Assembly (NCBI GenBank): GCA_017622505.1
Contig: JAGAQZ010000005.1
Span: 1-51,478, forward strand
Reading direction: 5' to 3'
Origin: Lachnospiraceae bacterium
GTDB lineage: Bacteria; Bacillota; Clostridia; Lachnospirales; Lachnospiraceae
DNA length: 51,478 bases
Part shown: positions 33,375 through 42,317 of the stretch, piece after piece
Numbering within the stretch: the first letter of the stretch is position 1
Layout of the letters: each line of letters starts with the position of its first letter
Notes under the pieces: generated by a model
What the model was told of the DNA's origin: nothing
The model's input: only the letters and a program-made list of their open reading frames with translations
The model's database searches: none
Translations under genes and position numbers: made by a program

Positions 33375-35537
33375 TTATAACTTCATAATTTCTTCTACAA
33401 TTTCGTATGCTTTTTTATTTCCTTCTATAAACTTAAAATTACCGTCAATTTTATAAGTCTCATACAAGTCTTTGCTGATTTCCTTACCGTTGAAATAATA
33501 CTTACATTCTTCGGAATCATCCTGCATATCAATATCTTCGTAATAAATCGTATATTTACTGTCTAACTGATTATTTTCGTTAATATAGCCATACCAGGTT
33601 GTACCTGCAGCCCCGGCGAAATCCGCATTATAGTTATAGATAATATTGTCTTTGGGTAAATAATAGTAACCTACATTTCCCATAGCACCGTATCCGCAAT
33701 TCTCAAGAAGTACATTTACTTCTTTGACATCTCCGTACTGCCCTTCCGGTGCATAGGTAAATACCGAAACGAAATATCCGTTCTGACTTACTACCAGTTC
33801 CGGAATTTCATCTTCGTTAATATAGATCAACCTATATGTTAATTCCTTGTTATAAATATCCGTTTGTTCCAACGCAATCGCCTGTAACAAGTTAAGATAT
33901 GCCTTTTGCCAGGGTTCCAATGTTTCCACAACTTCCCCATTTTCATTCTGCACAACTTGCAGATATTCATCGAGATAAAGCGCCTTATAATTATAGTCAT
34001 TGGCATTTTCGTTCCACTTCATCAAACTTTCGTCTACCTGCGGTATCTGCCAGAGTGTCATTTTATCAAAAGTCAGCATTGCAGTTTCACAGGTTCCGGT
34101 ATATAACTCCCATGCCTCAAAAGAATTCTCTAAATCAGAATAAGCACCACCTACCACTTCACCGGTCAAAATGCTTTGAACAACTGTTTTTCCACATCCG
34201 CTGGACTGATTACTGTAGTCTCTCTCCAGTCTGGATAAAACAAGAGAATTTCCTTTCAATTCGTAACAATATTTACAATTTTCCCAGTTATCTCCATCCT
34301 TAAAAGTATTAGAAACCTGTAATTCTCCTGCACTAATTTCCACTAAATATTCATGATCGTCCTCTTCATAATACTGCTCGTTATTTGCCAACATATTATG
34401 ATTGATTGCCGTACACTTATATTCACCATCTATCTCCGTAAAAACACAAACGGTAAAGGAATAGCGACCGTAATCATCCCAGCCCGAAACAGAAGGATCA
34501 TAGGATTTTAAAATAACTGCCGCATCTTTTTTACCATCGCTTCCGATGTCCCCCTCTGCAATATTGATGATCTCCACATCACCCTCCGTCTCCTCGGACG
34601 TAATATTATGCTTAGGAAGCTTATCTTCCAAAAGTGTAATCATATCATAATAATTCTGTCTGTGAACGGAATCGTTTTCCGGCACATAATGAATTGGCTG
34701 CAAACCGACAAAAGCCGGTGCGCCTTCCATTGTTACAACGCAGGCGTCTATTTTATCCAGCATTTCATCCTTGGTTAAGGTTCCGCCTAAAAATTCAATA
34801 ATTTTATCGGGAAAATTATATGTCAGCCACTCTTCTTCCGTAACTTCCTTTGTAATTATTTTACTTGTTTGTTCGATATTTGCTTCGGCATCTTCCGCAG
34901 ACACATCTTCCGTAGTCTGTTCCTGTGAAAGTTCTGTACTCTCTTCTTCCGCACTCACACTTTCTTCTAAAACTTCCGGACCTTCATAAAAGTAAGTATT
35001 GGTAGTTCCATTTTCGTTTTCCACGATGTCATACCAAATAGAATACCAATCCACCAAAGCAAAATTTTCATTCATATGAAAATAATCTACCGTATATCTC
35101 TCTTCATCCAAATGATCATTTCGAATGGTATTTTCGTAAGGAATATAGTAATACCCTGTATTGGAATTTGTTCCCCACCACCATTCTTCCATCAAAATAT
35201 TTACATTGGATACACCTGACGCAACACTGCCCGGACAATAGGTATACATATATATCCAGCTATCACCGCTTACAACAAATTCGGGCATCTCGTCTTCATT
35301 GATATATACCAAATCAAAGCGCAAACTCTCTGTATCGCAGTAAGGGTCTATCTCACCTTCTGTCCAGCCTTCTACAAGGTTTCTGTAGGCTTCCTTCCAT
35401 TCTCTGCTATTATATTCATTTATACCGCCGGGATCGCCATGTGTAATTCCTATATTATTTGAATCGCCACAACCTGCTACAAATACAGTTAATAACATTA
35501 TCATTAATATATATACTAAAAATTTTCTTTTTCCCAT
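33375..35537 (-). CDS. Lipoprotein, tandem paralogue 3 with duplicated C-terminal module
   Basis: 720 aa from the ATG at 35537 behind AGAGGAA. Lipobox FVAGC, Cys23. The order is module B (about 30-190, DEMPEFVVSG, YYIPYENTI), a Ser/Glu-rich linker (190-225), module A (about 265-540, AEGDIGSDGKKDAAVILKS), then a second module B (about 555-720, DEIPELVVSQ, YYLPKDNII). Neighbours have A-B only, so an extra B copy was added at the N terminus. Promoter-proximal gene of the three. Function unknown; extracellular after lipid anchoring. Confidence 0.8.
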   Translation of the reverse strand: MGKRKFLVYILMIMLLTVFVAGCGDSNNIGITHGDPGGINEYNSREWKEAYRNLVEGWTEGEIDPYCDTESLRFDLVYINEDEMPEFVVSGDSWIYMYTYCPGSVASGVSNVNILMEEWWWGTNSNTGYYYIPYENTIRNDHLDEERYTVDYFHMNENFALVDWYSIWYDIVENENGTTNTYFYEGPEVLEESVSAEEESTELSQEQTTEDVSAEDAEANIEQTSKIITKEVTEEEWLTYNFPDKIIEFLGGTLTKDEMLDKIDACVVTMEGAPAFVGLQPIHYVPENDSVHRQNYYDMITLLEDKLPKHNITSEETEGDVEIINIAEGDIGSDGKKDAAVILKSYDPSVSGWDDYGRYSFTVCVFTEIDGEYKCTAINHNMLANNEQYYEEDDHEYLVEISAGELQVSNTFKDGDNWENCKYCYELKGNSLVLSRLERDYSNQSSGCGKTVVQSILTGEVVGGAYSDLENSFEAWELYTGTCETAMLTFDKMTLWQIPQVDESLMKWNENANDYNYKALYLDEYLQVVQNENGEVVETLEPWQKAYLNLLQAIALEQTDIYNKELTYRLIYINEDEIPELVVSQNGYFVSVFTYAPEGQYGDVKEVNVLLENCGYGAMGNVGYYYLPKDNIIYNYNADFAGAAGTTWYGYINENNQLDSKYTIYYEDIDMQDDSEECKYYFNGKEISKDLYETYKIDGNFKFIEGNKKAYEIVEEIMKL

Positions 35538-35576
35538 TTTGTTTCCTCTTTTACACATTGAATACTATGCATAACT

Positions 35577-35605
35577 ACAATATAACAAAACATTCGGATT
35601 ATCAA
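35577..35605 (-). promoter_or_regulatory. Promoter of the lipoprotein operon
   Basis: TTGATA (35600-35605), 17-base spacer, TATTGT (35577-35582) on the minus strand, 39 bases before paralogue 3. Confidence 0.6.
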
Positions 35606-35662
35606 GTAAGTTTGCTTTATTTTTTTATTCACAAAAGCCTTCTAAAATCTTGTTCATAAACC

Positions 35663-35690
35663 TTGAAAATCAGACAAAATATAGTAAAAT
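35663..35690 (+). promoter_or_regulatory. upp promoter
   Basis: TTGAAA (35663-35668), 16-base spacer, TAAAAT (35685-35690) on the plus strand, 37 bases before the upp ATG. Confidence 0.6.
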
Positions 35691-35727
35691 ATATATTAGT
35701 AAAAAACAAATGAAAGGAAGCAATACT

Positions 35728-36369
35728 ATGTACAACGGAAATGAAAATGTTATGATTTGCGATCATCCTTTGATCAAGCACAAAATTTCAATGCTTCGTA
35801 ATAAAAACACCGGAACCAATGAATTCCGCGCCATCGTAGAAGAGATTGCAATGCTCATCGGCTATGAAGCATTAAGAGACTTAGAAATCAAAGAAGTGGA
35901 TGTTGAAACTCCTTTGGAAGTTGCCAAATGCCCCGTTATTGCCGGCAAGAAGCAGGCAATCGTGCCTATTTTGCGTGCAGGCTTAGGTTTGGTAGGCGGT
36001 CTGTTAAAATTAATGCCCACCGCTAAGGTCGGACACATTGGTCTTTACCGCGACGAAGAAACTTTCGAACCCCAGGAATACTATTGTAAGCTTCCTTCTG
36101 CAATAGACCAGCGTAAAATTTTTGTAGTAGACCCTATGCTTGCAACCGGCGGTTCCGCCATTGCGGCAATTGATTTTATCAAACAGCGTGGCGGCAAGGA
36201 CATTATCTTCCTTTGTGTAATTGCTGCACCGGAAGGACTTGATAAACTCATAGCGGCACATCCTGATGTGAAAATTTTTGTAGGTAACTTAGACCGCGGC
36301 CTAAACGAGAAAGCATACATCGTTCCCGGTCTCGGCGATGCCGGCGACAGAATTTTCGGCACGAAGTAA
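35728..36369 (+). CDS. upp: Uracil phosphoribosyltransferase
   Basis: 213 aa from the ATG at 35728, set by AAAGGAAG; the open frame begins earlier at 35650. [19 protein letters not shown] and the PRPP loop [15 protein letters not shown] (around 127-141) are the UPRT signatures, and the end [15 protein letters not shown] binds uracil. It makes UMP from uracil and PRPP. The uracil permease converges from the other side, so both salvage functions lie together although on opposite strands. Confidence 0.97.
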   Translation: MYNGNENVMICDHPLIKHKISMLRNKNTGTNEFRAIVEEIAMLIGYEALRDLEIKEVDVETPLEVAKCPVIAGKKQAIVPILRAGLGLVGGLLKLMPTAKVGHIGLYRDEETFEPQEYYCKLPSAIDQRKIFVVDPMLATGGSAIAAIDFIKQRGGKDIIFLCVIAAPEGLDKLIAAHPDVKIFVGNLDRGLNEKAYIVPGLGDAGDRIFGTK

Positions 36370-36379
36370 TTCCGTCTTA

Positions 36380-36589
36380 CAACCGAAATTTGGATTTTAT
36401 TTTTTATAGAATGTAGCAATTTAGTATTCAATACGGACACGCTTTCGCTCCGTTAAGAATCGTAGCGGACACTAAGTTCGAAAACCATAAATTGTTTTCT
36501 CACTGAGTGCCGACGTTCTTAAAGGGTCCTTAATTGAATTACTAAATTGCTACTTTTTATTTATGCCATGAATATCCAAATTTCGGTTG
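36380..36589. repeat. 210-bp imperfect foldback between upp and uraA
   Basis: The outer 16 bp (36380-36395, CAACCGAAATTTGGAT) reappear inverted at 36574-36589. Further in, GTAGCAATTTAGTA near 36413 pairs with TACTAAATTGCTAC near 36540; GGAC-TTAAGAA segments pair with TTCTTAA-GTCC; GAAAAC and GTTTTC close an apical loop near 36480-36496. The whole interval is noncoding and would fold as one long hairpin. It could be a MITE-like element or a large structured RNA. The rest of the 320-bp gap holds only the uraA terminator. Confidence 0.75.
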
Positions 36590-36621
36590 AATCTCATAAC
36601 ACGTCTTGCATCTTATATAAC

Positions 36622-36653
36622 AAAAAGCACTACCTTCGCCAAGAAGATAGTGC
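36622..36653 (-). terminator. uraA terminator
   Basis: GCACTATCTTC and GAAGGTAGTGC (11-bp stem with one G-U) around TTGGC, followed by TTTTTG on the leftward strand. Confidence 0.82.
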
Positions 36654-36689
36654 CTTAATTATATTCATAATATATTAATCTTTTATACC

Positions 36690-38063
36690 TTATTCCGTTT
36701 TCATGGAACGTGTCTGTCCCACTTCAAAATTTACGCCTGTATCATCGGGCTTTTCTTCGTCAAAGTTGTAGTCCTTACCGGGAAGGATTGCGTTTAAGAT
36801 AATACCTGTTAATGCACCAACTGCAAGACCGGAAAGGCTGATGTTGATATCACCGATAGCAAATGAAATTGCACCTGCGCTACTGTAATTGATACCGATT
36901 GATAATACAAGAATCAAAGCTGCAATAATAACGTTACGGGACTTCGCAAAGTCAACCTTATTCTCAACAACGTTACGCACACCAACAGCAGAAATCATAC
37001 CGTAAAGGATTAAGGAAATACCACCAACGGTAGCGGTAGGCATTGCCTGAATCACTGCCGCAAACTTCGGACAGAAAGAGAAGAAAATTGCAAACACTGC
37101 TGCCAATCTTACTACCATAGGGTCATATACCTTGGAAAGATTTAAAACGCCTGTATTTTCACCATAAGTTGTATTTGCAGGTGCACCGAAAAGTGATGCT
37201 ACGATGGTTGCAAGACCATCACCAAGTAAAGTTCTGTGAAGTCCGGGGTCTTTGATGAAATTTCTTCCGACGGTAGACGAAATAGCGGATACATCACCAA
37301 TATGTTCTACAATAGTTGCCAATGCAATGGGCACAATTGTAATGATTGCAGTAATCAACAGGGACGCATCAAAATTGTCACCGAACATAGCAAATACCGT
37401 CATGTCCATATCTATGGGCAATCCAACCCATGCTGCATCTTTTACACCGCTGAAATCAACTTTACCCATGCAAATGCCAACCAAATAAGATGCAACAACA
37501 CCGATTAAGATAGGGATAATTTTAATCATGCCCTTACCGAAGATATTACAGATAATAACTGCAAGAATCGCTACCAACGCGATAATCCAGTTAGAAGAAC
37601 AGCTGTCAATCGCTGATTTGGAAAGTGTTAAACCGATTGCAATAATAATGGGACCTGTTACGATAGGCGGGAAGAATTTCATAATTCTGTTTGCTGAGAA
37701 TAATTTAATCAACAACGCCATTACCAGATAAAGAAGTCCCGCACATGCCACACCAAAGCAGGCGTAGGGAATCATTTCAACATTGCTCTTGCCGTCCACC
37801 ATCGGGGCAATTGCAAAATAGCCACCCAAAAATGCGAAGGACGATCCTAAGAACGCAGGAACTTTCCCTTTAGTTAATAAGTGAAATAAAAGTGTTCCGA
37901 TGCCGGCAAATAAAAGTGTAGTCGATACATTCAAACCTGTCAAAATCGGTACTAAAACTGTGGAACCAAACATGGCAAACATATGCTGAAGTCCCAATAC
38001 GGTGACTTTACCCACGCCCAGTTCTTTTGCATTGTAAACTGCATCTTGTGTTTTGTTACTCAT
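36690..38063 (-). CDS. uraA: Uracil permease (NCS2 family)
   Basis: 457 aa from the ATG at 38063 behind AAGGAGG; the frame extends upstream to 38138 without a site. About 14 hydrophobic helices. VLGLQHMFAMFGSTVLVPILTGL is the NCS2 opening with the QH motif; substrate-site segments include EHIGDVSAISSTVGRNF with Glu of TM8 and NTTYGENTGVLNLSKV of TM10, close to UraA/PyrP. It imports uracil with protons. Convergent with upp. No pyrimidine attenuator was seen in the short leader. Confidence 0.93.
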   Translation of the reverse strand: MSNKTQDAVYNAKELGVGKVTVLGLQHMFAMFGSTVLVPILTGLNVSTTLLFAGIGTLLFHLLTKGKVPAFLGSSFAFLGGYFAIAPMVDGKSNVEMIPYACFGVACAGLLYLVMALLIKLFSANRIMKFFPPIVTGPIIIAIGLTLSKSAIDSCSSNWIIALVAILAVIICNIFGKGMIKIIPILIGVVASYLVGICMGKVDFSGVKDAAWVGLPIDMDMTVFAMFGDNFDASLLITAIITIVPIALATIVEHIGDVSAISSTVGRNFIKDPGLHRTLLGDGLATIVASLFGAPANTTYGENTGVLNLSKVYDPMVVRLAAVFAIFFSFCPKFAAVIQAMPTATVGGISLILYGMISAVGVRNVVENKVDFAKSRNVIIAALILVLSIGINYSSAGAISFAIGDINISLSGLAVGALTGIILNAILPGKDYNFDEEKPDDTGVNFEVGQTRSMKTE

Positions 38064-38212
38064 TTTTAGCCTCCTTGGTATTTTATGTTTTTCGTGTTTA
38101 ACACTATTTACATCATAGCACTTTTTTATTCTGACCACAATGTAGTAACATCTGTTTTATGATAAAAAATCTTGTTCTTATCCTATATAAAATTTGCTTT
38201 TTACAAACTGTT

Positions 38213-39591
38213 TTACTCCGCGTGTTTGATATCCTTATATATCTCTTCTACCTGCGGACGCAACTCCAAAAACACATCTACAAGAATAGGATCAAAAGAA
38301 GTGCCTCTTCCCTCTTCTATAATCTTAAAGCACTCATCCAAGGGCAAAGCATCACGATAGCATCTTTTCTCCGAAATCGCATCAAACACATCCGCAATGG
38401 CCATAATGCGGGCACACAAAGGGATTTCTTCCCCTTTCAATCCTTCGGGATAACCTTTGCCGTTCCATTTCTCATGGTGATATCGGGTTACCTGATATGC
38501 AATATCTCTATACTGTTCATCACTTAAATGTCCGAACGTATCCTGGATAATTTTGCTTCCGCCCGCTGCATGATTCTTCATTTTTTCAAATTCTTCATCG
38601 TCAAGCTTATCCGGTTTTTGCAAAATATCATCCGGCACGGATATTTTACCGATATCATGCATAGGCGCAGCCATAATCAAATTATGTATATAATCCTTGG
38701 TCAAAATCTCGCGATAATATCCTTTATTACGCAAGCCCCAGGTAAGCAGCTCCACATATTGGCTGGTTCTTCTTACGTGTCCGCCGGTACTGTCATCACG
38801 ACTTTCTACCAGAGTCGCAAACCCCATAATCATTTCCGATTGATAGTTCCCAAGTTCTTTTAATATCGGATTCTCCTGATTAATATAAATACCAAGCACA
38901 AACAGGGTCGGCGCAATCGCCGTAATCAGCAGCTCCGTATAAACTGCTTTTATACCGGTTACTACAATTACTGCTCCGATAAAAAGACCGATGCTGTAAC
39001 GTTTCTTCTTTTCAATGTACTTCCAGCCCTGCACAAACTTATACAGCGAAAACAATAAGTACAGACCGGCCGTAATGAAACAAATATATACCGAAACTCC
39101 CATAGCATAATTGCTAATCGCTCCCACGCGGTACTCTGTTTCTCCGATAAATGCCACTCCTAAAATGCAGACCAAAGCAAAGGGTCCATACAAAAGAAGT
39201 TTCGACCACCAATGGCGTGGAAATGAATCCGTTATATGAAGCATATACAGAAACATAATAAATATCAAAGCTTCCAAACCGATTAAATAACCGATATGGG
39301 CAACCGTATTTAACCAGGCCGGAACATTGTGCAAATTATTAACCGTATAGGCCGACAAGCCATCAAAAATAATACTGAATACCGATACTGTCAAAAGCAA
39401 TTCAAACCACTTACTCTCGATATGAATCTTCTGCCTTTTTTCTCACCATTGTATGAAATTGCCACATACAGAACCACTACCAGGCACGCCATCTGCAGTA
39501 GAAAATGCTGCATCGGTACTTCCTGCCTGATATATTTAAAAATAACCGTATTCTCAAGATCTATTGCAGATAAATCCTGTGGAAATTGCAT
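38213..39591 (-). pseudogene. 7TM-HD-GYP c-di-GMP phosphodiesterase, frame disrupted
   Basis: The start is ATG 39591 behind AAGGAGTG, 11 bp after the radical SAM gene. The first frame encodes the N-terminal membrane part (MQHFLLQMACLVVVLYVAIS) and stops near 39391; the remainder, open to 38213, is in the -1 frame. One extra base in the A6 run at 39436-39441 (minus strand) would join ISYNGEKK to RQKIHIESKWFELLL. After about seven helices comes an HD-GYP domain: MHDIGKISVPDDILQKP and HHEKWNGKGYPEGLKG, which degrades cyclic di-GMP. Mutation, assembly error in the homopolymer, and slippage at the A-run all fit; the first two are more likely. Confidence 0.72.
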
Positions 39592-39602
39592 TTTTTCACT
39601 CC

Positions 39603-40922
39603 TTACACAATATTAGGAACAATACCTTTTTTAATCTGATAACGATAGAACAAATTTACGCCGAAATAAAACAGTGAATTCACCGGTCGCTTGATAAATG
39701 CACTTGTAAAAATCGTGCGTTTTAAAATGCTTCCGATGCTATACACATCATTATACAAATCCCAGTATGCCTTCGTCAGTTCCTCCGGCGTCATATTCTT
39801 CGGATAATGAACCGCCTCACAGGAATTGTACGAATAAATGTCAGCATTGTAAATACGATTTTGCTCCGTCATTTCGTCAAAAAACTTCGTTCCCGGAATC
39901 GGTGTTAATATATAAAAGCGCGGCACTGCAATGTGATTGTCAGCGATGAATTTGGCCGTCTCACGGATGGACTCTAAAGTGTCACCATCGGCTCCCACCA
40001 CCATCTCTGTCGAAATATCAATGCCGTGTTTACGGATAATACGAATCTGCGCCGCATAATTCTCCGGATGCGCCCAGGCCTTATTCATACTGACAAGACT
40101 CTCTCTTGTAATGCTCTCCAAGCCAAAACTTAAAACATAGCATCCGCTCTTTGCAATAATGTCCAACAACTCTTCATCCTTGGCAATATCAATGGAACAC
40201 TGGGTCATCCATTTCATCTTCAGCTTTTTAATTTCGGCACACAACTCAATGGCATAATCCCTGTCCGAAAAAATATTGTCGTCCAACAAAAGAAACTGCT
40301 TAAAACCAAGTTCTTTTACACGCTTAATATCCCTGATTACATCCGGAATGCTCCGCTTTAAATACTGCCCCCTGTAAAGGCAATATACCGAACAAAAACT
40401 ACAGGTTTTGGGACATCCGCGTCCCGCCTGTACCGGAAGGAAGTTGCCGATTTTTTTATTAAGCAGTAACTCGTATTTCGGCAGGGGTGTTTCTAACTTG
40501 GTCAGTTTCTTGCGATACACCTTTTTTAACTCACCATTGGAGTAATCCCGAAGCATCTCTGCCCAGGTTTCTTCCGCATCGCCCACCATAACGCAGTCCG
40601 CGTATTTCTCCGCCTCCTGTGGCATAAGGCTTACCATATAACCGCCCAGTACTACAGTCTTTCCAAGTTCACGAAACTTCTTGGCAATATCAATGGTACG
40701 GTGCACGGCGTGCCCCATACTGCTGATTCCGATCAAATCCGCATCCGTATCAAAAGGCACATCTTCTATGGTCTCATAACAAAGCTCCACCTCATAATCT
40801 TCCGGCGTCAGCGCTGCAAGCAAAGGCAGGGCAAGTCCTACAAAAAACAGTCTGCTCTTTTTTACCAGTACCCCATGCTGGTCATAGGGTGTGGGCTGAA
40901 TCAATAAAATCTTTTTATTCAT
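39603..40922 (-). CDS. B12-binding-domain radical SAM enzyme 5 (divergent member)
   Basis: 439 aa. Rossmann-like cobalamin-binding domain at about 1-140 (GISSMGHAVHRT, VVLGGYMVSLMP, VVGDAEETW-like loop) without the DxHxxG motif, as in class B radical SAM methylases. Radical SAM cluster cysteines Cys170, Cys174 and Cys177 in GRGCPKTCSFCS; LLLDDNIFSD and VVGADGDT are later barrel motifs. It keeps the GD/GE-type substrate loop that the other four lack. GGGAG precedes the ATG; it follows the previous radical SAM gene by 36 bp and precedes the HD-GYP gene by 11 bp. Reaction unknown; methyl transfer or C-C bond formation are the family options. Confidence 0.87.
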   Translation of the reverse strand: MNKKILLIQPTPYDQHGVLVKKSRLFFVGLALPLLAALTPEDYEVELCYETIEDVPFDTDADLIGISSMGHAVHRTIDIAKKFRELGKTVVLGGYMVSLMPQEAEKYADCVMVGDAEETWAEMLRDYSNGELKKVYRKKLTKLETPLPKYELLLNKKIGNFLPVQAGRGCPKTCSFCSVYCLYRGQYLKRSIPDVIRDIKRVKELGFKQFLLLDDNIFSDRDYAIELCAEIKKLKMKWMTQCSIDIAKDEELLDIIAKSGCYVLSFGLESITRESLVSMNKAWAHPENYAAQIRIIRKHGIDISTEMVVGADGDTLESIRETAKFIADNHIAVPRFYILTPIPGTKFFDEMTEQNRIYNADIYSYNSCEAVHYPKNMTPEELTKAYWDLYNDVYSIGSILKRTIFTSAFIKRPVNSLFYFGVNLFYRYQIKKGIVPNIV

Positions 40923-40958
40923 TATTTTACTCCCGAATACAGACTTCCCCGTCTGCTT

Positions 40959-42317
40959 TTAAAAAATAAAATTTCTTCTGAACTGAATACACAAAGTCTT
41001 AATCACAAACAGAAAATCCTTAATGCCGATTGTCTTATACAACTCGGCTTTGCGGTTATGCAACGCAAGCTTCATAGACATTTTATAATACTGCATTGTA
41101 AAAGCGGTAACGCTCATGTGTTTCGGCTTAAGAATGCAGTGGAACAGGTCCTGCTTACGGATATCCCTTGTCACCAAATCCTTCTCGTACTCTTTGTAAT
41201 TGGCCGCCCCCTGCATCGGTGTAAAAACAGACACCGTAGGGATAATCGGACGCTTTGCAATCCAGTTATACAAATCCTTAAAATCTTTTTTATTCATCTC
41301 CTGATGCACGATAAAAAGTCCGGCGCAGATAATATTATTTTCACTTAAAATCCTTACGCACTCTTCATTGTGCCAAACGGTAGCGTGCTTGTTATAAGAA
41401 TCCAGTTCCTTGTCATCGGTAGCCTCAAGACCTACCATAACAAGGGAAAGCCCCACTGCTGCCAACTCCTTCATAATATCTTCGTTCTCTGCGATAAAAT
41501 CCGCACGACCGTAAATTAAGAATTTCTTTTGAATATTCTTTTCTTTAATCAGACGGATAAACTCCCAAAGATATTCCCTGCTGACCAGGAAGTTATCGTC
41601 CGTAATATGTACGTTTGGTACATCAAGGGTTGCAATCTCATCCACCAGATGCTCCACACTTCTGCAACGGTATGCACCGCCGTTTCGGTTGGTACAGTAA
41701 CAGAACGTACAGGCATTGGGACAGCTGTAGGAATTCTTCACAAGTGCCAGCGGTCTGAATTTCAGGTAACCGTATCGCTTCACGTTGGCATAGAAATAAC
41801 TTCTGTCAGGCACCGGCAAATCCGCAGGGCTCTCGGTTTCTTTGGCATTACAAATCCACTCGCCTTCTTTGCGGTAACAGATACCGTTTATATCATCTAA
41901 AGTTAAATCTTTATCATCACCTGCAAGATATGTCATTAAACGTGCAAAGTTCTTCAATCCGCTCAAATGATACAAGTAATCTGCCTGCGAATCATAAAAG
42001 TTTGGATAGTTAATCTCTACATGACTTCCTCCCAAAACAACGAAAATTTCGGGATTATACTTCTTGACTCTCGCGGTCAACTTCTTCATCAACGGTTCCT
42101 GGGTAATATAACCTGTCATACATACCACATCCGGCTTTACTTCACGCAACTTTTTTCTCAGAGAAGTAAAATCATGACGCCTGTCATAGATTACAGCCTC
42201 GTACCCTGCCGAAACCAATACCGTATATAAATATTCCAATTCCAAAGGCTCGTGGTCCACTTGCGCTGTCATCGCAAAAATGCCCACCGTCTCCGGTTTA
42301 ATCAACAGTACTTTCAT
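40959..42317 (-). CDS. B12-binding-domain radical SAM enzyme 4
   Basis: 452 aa from the ATG at 42317 (AAAGGAAG site); the frame runs to 42371 inside the upstream gene. B12 domain at about 1-145 (DHEPLELEYLYTVLVSAGYEAVIYD, VLGGSHVEINYPNFY). Cluster Cys199, Cys203, Cys206 in YSCPNACTFCYCTN, then ITDDNFLVSREYL, MVGLEATDDKELDSYNK, and VHQEMNKKDF. Close in plan to the next two upstream genes. Its start overlaps the upstream gene by 20 bp, so it is part of one coupled operon. Substrate unknown. Confidence 0.87.
   Translation of the reverse strand: MKVLLIKPETVGIFAMTAQVDHEPLELEYLYTVLVSAGYEAVIYDRRHDFTSLRKKLREVKPDVVCMTGYITQEPLMKKLTARVKKYNPEIFVVLGGSHVEINYPNFYDSQADYLYHLSGLKNFARLMTYLAGDDKDLTLDDINGICYRKEGEWICNAKETESPADLPVPDRSYFYANVKRYGYLKFRPLALVKNSYSCPNACTFCYCTNRNGGAYRCRSVEHLVDEIATLDVPNVHITDDNFLVSREYLWEFIRLIKEKNIQKKFLIYGRADFIAENEDIMKELAAVGLSLVMVGLEATDDKELDSYNKHATVWHNEECVRILSENNIICAGLFIVHQEMNKKDFKDLYNWIAKRPIIPTVSVFTPMQGAANYKEYEKDLVTRDIRKQDLFHCILKPKHMSVTAFTMQYYKMSMKLALHNRKAELYKTIGIKDFLFVIKTLCIQFRRNFIF

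Noticed and set aside
39391-39591. Separate 66-aa membrane peptide gene
   Set aside because: It continues into the HD-GYP frame after one inserted base, so it is the N terminus of that gene.
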